Part shown: one piece after another, positions 7,241 to 10,837 of the stretch
Numbering within the stretch: position 1 is the first letter of the stretch
How the letters are laid out: the number at the start of each line of letters is the position of its first letter
DNA from: an uncultured Acidimicrobiales bacterium
GTDB taxonomy: Bacteria; Actinomycetota; Acidimicrobiia; Acidimicrobiales; UBA10347
Reading direction: 5' to 3'
Length of the DNA stretch: 10,837 nucleotides
Assembly (NCBI GenBank): GCA_937942965.1
Contig: CALDGN010000180.1
Coordinates: forward strand, 1-10,837
Notes under the pieces: generated by a model
What the model was told of the DNA's origin: nothing
The model's database searches: none
Seen by the model: only the letters and a program-made list of their open reading frames with translations
Translations under genes and position numbers: made by a program

Positions 7241-8329
7241 TCAAAGTATCTCGTCAAGGGCGATGGGGCGCCCTTCATCGATGGACTGGTGAGCCGCTTG
7301 GCCGATGGCGACCGAAAGCAGCCCGTCGGTCAGCGAGACCTGGGGCGGAGCGCCGGTGCGAAACGCCTCAAGGAAGTGCTGATGTTCCACGTAGCTCGAC
7401 CCGTAGTGATGGCCGAGGTAGGGGATGGAGCGGTCGATCCCGACGTCGTGTACATGGACCGCGCCCAGGGCCTCGCGGCCGCGTCGACCAATCCGCAGCA
7501 CGTGTTCGGGGACGAGCGCTTCGACCTTGCCCTCGGTGCCGACCACCGAGAGTTCTTCTTGGTTGAGCGAGGCTTCGGCGAACATGCACAGGTCGAGCAT
7601 GCTGCGGGCGCCGGACTCGTGATCGACGAGAACGAACGCATTGTCGAGCATGTCGCCGGCAGGGCCGAGTTCTCCTGCTTCGATGCGGTTTACCGCCTGA
7701 GAGCCGGTCGCGAACACGCGTACGGGCGCCGACCCGGTGAGCAGCACCATCAGATCAAAGAAGTGGCAGCACTTCTCGACCAGCGTGCCGCCCGTGTTGG
7801 CCGTCGAGCGGTTCCAGTCGCCGACCTTAGGCAGGAACGGAAACCGGTGCTCGCGCATCGCCACCATCTGCACGTCGCCAACCATCCCGGCATGGACGTG
7901 ATCGATCAGGATTGCGATCGCGGGGATGTAGCGATATTCGAGCCCGACCCAGGTCAGCGCATCACGATGTTCTCCGAGGGCGACGAGTTGTTTGCATTCG
8001 TCGACGGTGATGCCGAGCGGCTTCTCGATAAGGGCTGCGAGGTCTGTGGCGAGCACGTCGGCAAGGACGTCGCGGTGCGTCATGTTCGGCGTCGCGACCA
8101 CAACCGCATCGCAGAGGTCCGACGACAGCAGCTCTCGGTAGTCGTCGAACCGGGTGATCGGCTCACCACATGCGGCCGCCCCGGCCTCGAGCGACGGGCG
8201 ATGCGGGTCGGCGATCGCAGTGACCGATGCGTCGGGCAGTGCGCGGATGTTGTGGATGTGTTCCACCCCCATCATCCCCGTACCAATGATTCCGTACCGG
8301 ATCGTCACTGGCTGACCATCGCATGGCAT
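7241..8329 (-). CDS. Gfo/Idh/MocA family NAD(P)-dependent oxidoreductase; candidate NAD+-dependent glycosidase
   Basis: This is a 362-residue two-domain protein. The N-terminal Rossmann domain shows GIIGTGMMG (13-21, G-x-G-x2-G). VVVATPNMTHRD (76-87) and the diagnostic IEKPLG (101-106) with K103 follow. The C-terminal Gfo/Idh/MocA domain shows the GGTLVEKCCHFFDLM block (180-194), in which H189 and D192 sit at the usual active-site position. Members oxidise or reduce sugars and inositols, but GH109 and the NAD+-dependent sulfoquinovosidases (GH188) of the same fold hydrolyse glycosides by transient C3 oxidation. As first gene of an operon with an SsuD-like monooxygenase and an aldo/keto reductase, and with no GH31 gene in view, the second role is attractive but unproven. 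The start is ATG 8327-8329, with weak GGACG upstream. GTG at 8308, giving MTIRYGIIGTG, is an equally plausible start. LysR is divergent. Confidence 0.87.
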   Translation of the reverse strand: MPCDGQPVTIRYGIIGTGMMGVEHIHNIRALPDASVTAIADPHRPSLEAGAAACGEPITRFDDYRELLSSDLCDAVVVATPNMTHRDVLADVLATDLAALIEKPLGITVDECKQLVALGEHRDALTWVGLEYRYIPAIAILIDHVHAGMVGDVQMVAMREHRFPFLPKVGDWNRSTANTGGTLVEKCCHFFDLMVLLTGSAPVRVFATGSQAVNRIEAGELGPAGDMLDNAFVLVDHESGARSMLDLCMFAEASLNQEELSVVGTEGKVEALVPEHVLRIGRRGREALGAVHVHDVGIDRSIPYLGHHYGSSYVEHQHFLEAFRTGAPPQVSLTDGLLSVAIGQAAHQSIDEGRPIALDEIL

Positions 8330-8406
8330 CGTCCGTGTGCCCAGAGGCGTTTTGGCGATCGGGTCATTCGTGTTGCCTATTGCTAACCGGAACGCAATGC
8401 TGGGGC
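8330..8406. promoter_or_regulatory. Divergent control region between lysR and the four-gene operon
   Basis: These 77 bp separate the starts of the LysR gene (plus) and the Gfo/Idh/MocA gene (minus), the usual place for a LysR regulator to bind and control both its own gene and its target operon. The region is relatively AT-rich for this genome around 8350-8400. TTGGCG (8352-8357) followed by CTATTG (8377-8382) is a possible but weak plus-strand promoter, with 19-bp spacing. No minus-strand promoter could be assigned with confidence. Confidence 0.5.
8379..8398. promoter_or_regulatory. Candidate LysR operator ATTGC-N10-GCAAT
   Basis: ATTGC (8379-8383) and GCAAT (8394-8398) are perfect reverse complements around 10 bases that contain a central CCGG. 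T8384 and A8396 also satisfy the T-N11-A spacing that is typical of LysR boxes. The site ends 8 bp before the LysR start codon, compatible with autorepression, and 69 bp from the divergent operon, compatible with activation. One dyad alone is modest evidence. Confidence 0.4.
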
Positions 8407-9321
8407 ATGGTTCAACCGCTGGTGTCGCTCGATCTTGCGTCGGCGCACCTGTACCTGAGCGTGGTGGAGCTCGGCAGCATCACCAAGGCGGCCGCCCGCC
8501 ATGGACTCAGCCAGCCCGCGGCGAGTCAGCGCATCCGCAAACTCGAGGGCCAAGTTGGGTTGCGGCTGCTCGACCGATCTGCGACCGGCTCGATCGTGAC
8601 CGCAGATGGTCGCGAGATCGCCCAGCGATGGAGAACCGTCATCGCCGACGCCGCTGAAGTCGATGCCGAGGCCCGGGCGCTGCGAGACCGCCGCAACCTG
8701 CGGGCCACGGTTGCGGTTACCGAGCGAGTCGCTCGCGAGCTGTTGCCCCACATCAGCGCTGCGCTCGACAGCGACGGCGAGCCCATTGTCGTCGAGCCGC
8801 TGCTCCGCTCGACTGCCGAGGCCTGCGCTTTGGTACGTGACTCCACCGCAGACCTGGCCCTCGTCGACGGTCCGGCGCAACCGCTCGCCCTTGGCGGAGA
8901 GATCGTGGCGACCGCACCGCTCGTGGCCTTCGTCTCAAGGCGTCATCCCTGGGCTCGGCGCCGACGGCCGGTCGGAGCGGCCGAGTTGATCGCGAGCCCG
9001 CTCGTACTTCGCCGTCGAGGCTCGGGCACGCGCGACGTGATCGAAGAGTCCTTGTCAGCTGCCGGTTACCCGATCGTGGTGCCCGCCCTCAACGAGGTCG
9101 ACAGTGTGACCGAGCTGGTGGCCACGGTCACGCTTGGCGATGGACTTGTCGGGATCGCAGCACCGGCAGCGATCGAAACTGGTGTCGAATCACGGGCGTT
9201 GAGCGTCGTCGCAACAGACGTCGTCTTTGAGCAGCCGATCTGGATGGTCTGGTCTGGGCGTACGCCAAGCGCGCCTGCGGCTCGACGGTTTGCCGACGCT
9301 GCTCGCTCGATCAGCCCTTGA
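8407..9321 (+). CDS. LysR-type transcriptional regulator
   Basis: This is a 304-residue LysR-family protein. The N-terminal winged helix-turn-helix is clear (residues ~8-67): LYLSVVELGSITKAAARHG, then LSQPAASQRIRKLEGQVG, then LRLLDRS. The rest is a periplasmic-binding-like effector domain, with LALVDG near residue 155, LVAFVSRRHPWA, LVLRRRGSGTRDVIEE and GDGLVGIAAPAAIE. I start at ATG 8407. The frame is open back to ATG 8323, but the extra 28 residues are Cys/Trp-rich, unlike any LysR N-terminus, and would consume the intergenic control region. The gene is divergent from the Gfo/AKR/monooxygenase/rhodanese operon, which it probably regulates with a sulfosugar or intermediate as coinducer (inferred). 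Its 3' end overlaps the convergent permease gene by 11 bp. Confidence 0.9.
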   Translation: MVQPLVSLDLASAHLYLSVVELGSITKAAARHGLSQPAASQRIRKLEGQVGLRLLDRSATGSIVTADGREIAQRWRTVIADAAEVDAEARALRDRRNLRATVAVTERVARELLPHISAALDSDGEPIVVEPLLRSTAEACALVRDSTADLALVDGPAQPLALGGEIVATAPLVAFVSRRHPWARRRRPVGAAELIASPLVLRRRGSGTRDVIEESLSAAGYPIVVPALNEVDSVTELVATVTLGDGLVGIAAPAAIETGVESRALSVVATDVVFEQPIWMVWSGRTPSAPAARRFADAARSISP

Positions 9322-10327
9322 CCGAGCCAGCCAAGAGGCCGCGCACGAAGTAGCGCTGCAGCGAGAAGAAGACCACGAGTGGAACGAACGCTTGCACGAA
9401 CGCGCCCGCGGTCAACAAGTGCTCGGTTCTTCCGAAGTCACCGGCCAGGTTCGCGATGCGGGCCGTGGTCGGTAGGGCCTCGGGGTTACTCGACAACATC
9501 GTGACGGCGATCAGATAGTCGTTCCAGGTCCAGAGGAACTGGAAGATCGCAAAGGATGCGAGGGCGGGGATCGACAACGGCAGTACGAGTCGCAGGTACG
9601 TCTTGAAGTGATCCGCACCGTCGACCCGGGCCGACTCGAACAGCTCGGCGGGCAACTGCGAGATGTAGTTGTGCAACAAGAAGATCGAGAACGGCATGGC
9701 GAAGCCGGTGTGGGTCAACACCACCGCCCACGGAGAGCCGGCAAGGTCGAAGTCGGGGATCAGCGACAGGGTTCGTTCGGTGAAGGGCACAGTCAGGTGC
9801 GCGCCGTCGAGATACGTCTTGAGCAGCGGGATCAGCGCCACCTGCAACGGGATCGACAGCAACGACACGGTCGCAATGAACAGCGGCTTGCGGCCCTTGA
9901 AGTCGATCCATGCGAACGCATAAGCAGCGAACGATGCGATGGCGATCGGGATGATCGTCGACGGCACGGCGATCGCGAGCGACGAGATCAGCGACTGCAA
10001 CATGCCGTTGTTGGCATCGGAGCTCAAGACTTCGCAGTAGTTCTCGAAGACATGGAAGTCGGGGCCTTCGTAGCCCTCGGGGCAACTGACGCCTTCGAAC
10101 GCGATGTCGCGGTCGCCGGCAACGTTCCAGAAGCCTGAGTCGCGTTGGCGAGTACGGCTACGGAAGGAGTTGACGAAAAGGCTGAGGCTCGGAACCGTCC
10201 AGACCGCGACCAGGACCCACAGCACCCACAGCGGCACATCGGTGAGCTTGCGGTAGATGCGGTCGACGAGCGAGCCCTTGCCCGGGTTGGTTCCGGCGTG
10301 CTTGGGGGCAGACGAAGTCGCAGTCAT
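9311..10327 (-). CDS. Carbohydrate ABC transporter permease, MalG/AglG type
   Basis: This is an inner-membrane permease of 338 residues with six predicted helices. A cytoplasmic N-terminus with SLVDRIYRKLTDVP precedes the first helix (~33-54), where TVPSLSLFVNSFR is the AglG-like signature. A long external loop (~56-110) contains two cysteines within CPEGYEGPDFHVFENYC, a possible disulfide. Four central helices follow, with the EAA loop ELFESARVDGADHFKTYLRL ending in VLP, which docks on the ATPase subunit, and then FLWTWNDYLIAVTML and the C-terminal helix. Although a GTG at 10330 overlaps the previous stop, AAGGAGG lies 7 nt before ATG 10327, so I start there. The upstream permease stop and this ATG share one base (TGATG), giving coupled translation. 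Closest in character to AglG of alpha-glucoside importers. The substrate may be an alpha-glucoside or, by context, a sulfoquinovosyl glycoside. Confidence 0.9.
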   Translation of the reverse strand: MTATSSAPKHAGTNPGKGSLVDRIYRKLTDVPLWVLWVLVAVWTVPSLSLFVNSFRSRTRQRDSGFWNVAGDRDIAFEGVSCPEGYEGPDFHVFENYCEVLSSDANNGMLQSLISSLAIAVPSTIIPIAIASFAAYAFAWIDFKGRKPLFIATVSLLSIPLQVALIPLLKTYLDGAHLTVPFTERTLSLIPDFDLAGSPWAVVLTHTGFAMPFSIFLLHNYISQLPAELFESARVDGADHFKTYLRLVLPLSIPALASFAIFQFLWTWNDYLIAVTMLSSNPEALPTTARIANLAGDFGRTEHLLTAGAFVQAFVPLVVFFSLQRYFVRGLLAGSVKG

Positions 10328-10837
10328 CACGCGGCCTCCTTCTGCATCTGGCGGACATTGAGTATCAACACCGGTGCGACAGTCAACAAGATGATGACCG
10401 CGATCGCGGCACCGATCCCTCGGTTCGAGAACTGGAATGCCTCGGTGAAGAAGTCATTCGCCAAAACGTTGGTGCCGAAGTTGCCGCCGGTGCTGACCTT
10501 GACGATGTCGAAGACCTTGGCGACTGCGACGATGGTGGTGGTCACGACCACACCGATCGTCGGCAGGATCTGGGGGAGTACCACGCTGAAGAACTGCTGG
10601 CTGTCATTCGCTCCATCGATGCGAGCAGCTTCGAGCAGTTCTTGAGGCACGGCCTTGATTGCCGCGGACAGGATCACCATGGCGAAACCCGACTGGATCC
10701 AGATCATGATGAACATGAGGTAGACGTTGTTGAACGGCGGGGTTCCCTCGCGGAAGGCGACCGTGTCGGCGATGACCGTGCCGTCAGGTGCGAAGGCGAA
10801 GCCGCCCAAGCTGCGGCGCAGCAGCTCGATGATCAGG
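10327..10837 (-). CDS. Carbohydrate ABC transporter permease, MalF/AglF type, N-terminus outside window
   Basis: The last ~170 residues of a sugar ABC permease are visible; the frame stays open to the right edge, where it reads LIIELLRRSLGGFAF. The visible helices include NVYLMFIMIWIQSGFAMVIL. The EAA loop ELLEAARIDGANDSQQFFSV leads into VLPQILPTIGVVVTT and then VAKVFDIVKVSTGGNFGTNV, which strongly resembles AglF. The protein ends with the helix AAIAVIILLTVAPVLILNVR and QMQKEAA. Its TGA (10327-10329) overlaps the next gene's ATG by one base, so the two permeases form one transport unit. The binding protein, and perhaps a dedicated regulator, should lie to the right of the window; the ATPase may be shared (MsiK-like) as is common in actinobacteria. 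Confidence 0.88.
   Translation of the reverse strand, partial: LIIELLRRSLGGFAFAPDGTVIADTVAFREGTPPFNNVYLMFIMIWIQSGFAMVILSAAIKAVPQELLEAARIDGANDSQQFFSVVLPQILPTIGVVVTTTIVAVAKVFDIVKVSTGGNFGTNVLANDFFTEAFQFSNRGIGAAIAVIILLTVAPVLILNVRQMQKEAA
10335..10341 (-). promoter_or_regulatory. Strong ribosome binding site of the AglG-type permease
   Basis: On the minus strand AAGGAGG, a near-perfect Shine-Dalgarno, lies 7 nt before ATG 10327 and inside the 3' end of the upstream permease gene. It decides the start of the downstream permease in favour of ATG over the GTG three bases upstream. Confidence 0.75.

Noticed and set aside
7188..7244. Upstream TTG start of the aldo/keto reductase overlapping the previous stop
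   Set aside because: No Shine-Dalgarno supports it and the added residues are low complexity, whereas AAAAGGA precedes ATG 7187.
7181..8386. Long plus-strand open frame of about 400 codons opposite the Gfo/Idh/MocA gene
   Set aside because: It is antisense to a gene with clear Rossmann and EKP motifs, its translation is Arg/His/Asp-rich with no family pattern, and high GC produces such shadow frames.
8323..8406. N-terminal extension of the LysR protein from ATG 8323
   Set aside because: The 28 extra residues resemble no LysR N-terminus, would overlap the divergent gene start and would remove the regulatory gap.
1..10837. RNA genes, CRISPR arrays, insertion sequences, prophage or attachment sites
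   Set aside because: No tRNA-like cloverleaf, rRNA-like stretch, spaced direct repeats, transposase or integrase motifs were recognised on either strand by eye.

Overview
The window is high-GC, densely packed DNA that reads as chromosome of an actinobacterium. The reasons are the GC-rich third codon positions, frequent GTG starts, a DUF222/HNH (13E12-type) protein, an AglF/AglG-type sugar importer and a GH13 glucosidase of the kind common in Actinobacteria. A member of Acidimicrobiia would fit, but that is only an impression. No rRNA, tRNA, CRISPR array, integrase or insertion sequence was seen.

Layout from left to right. (1) Positions 1-932, minus strand: a DUF222/HNH endonuclease-like protein whose C-terminus lies outside the window. 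(2) 992-3032, minus strand: a RibD-C/dihydrofolate-reductase-like reductase lies directly downstream of a MATE efflux transporter. A perfect 10-bp hairpin overlaps the stop codon of the reductase. (3) 3145-4767, plus strand: a cytoplasmic GH13 alpha-glucosidase, divergent from the MATE gene. (4) 4804-8329, minus strand: a compact four-gene operon, in transcription order a Gfo/Idh/MocA oxidoreductase, an aldo/keto reductase, an SsuD-like flavin monooxygenase and a rhodanese. (5) 8407-9321, plus strand: a LysR-type regulator, divergent from that operon across 77 bp that contain the dyad ATTGC-N10-GCAAT. (6) 9311-10837, minus strand: two AglG/AglF-type ABC sugar permeases, translationally coupled, with the second running off the edge.

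The most interesting region is 4.8-10.8 kb. An SsuD-like monooxygenase is fused by a 4-nt overlap to an aldo/keto reductase, beside a Gfo/Idh/MocA protein and a sugar importer. This is the logic of the sulfolytic sulfoquinovose pathway (sulfo-SMO). In that pathway the sulfosugar is imported and freed from its glycoside, the monooxygenase cleaves the C-S bond to give sulfite and 6-oxo-glucose, and the aldo/keto reductase makes glucose. In this reading the Gfo/Idh/MocA protein is a candidate NAD+-dependent (oxidoreductive) sulfoquinovosidase, as reported in clusters that lack a GH31 enzyme. The rhodanese may deal with released sulfur, and LysR would be the local switch. No flavin reductase and no substrate-binding protein are visible; both would have to lie outside. 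The main competing reading is that the permeases and the GH13 enzyme belong to an ordinary alpha-glucoside system, and that the monooxygenase acts on another organosulfonate. The enzyme families are well supported; the pathway assignment is inference from gene context.
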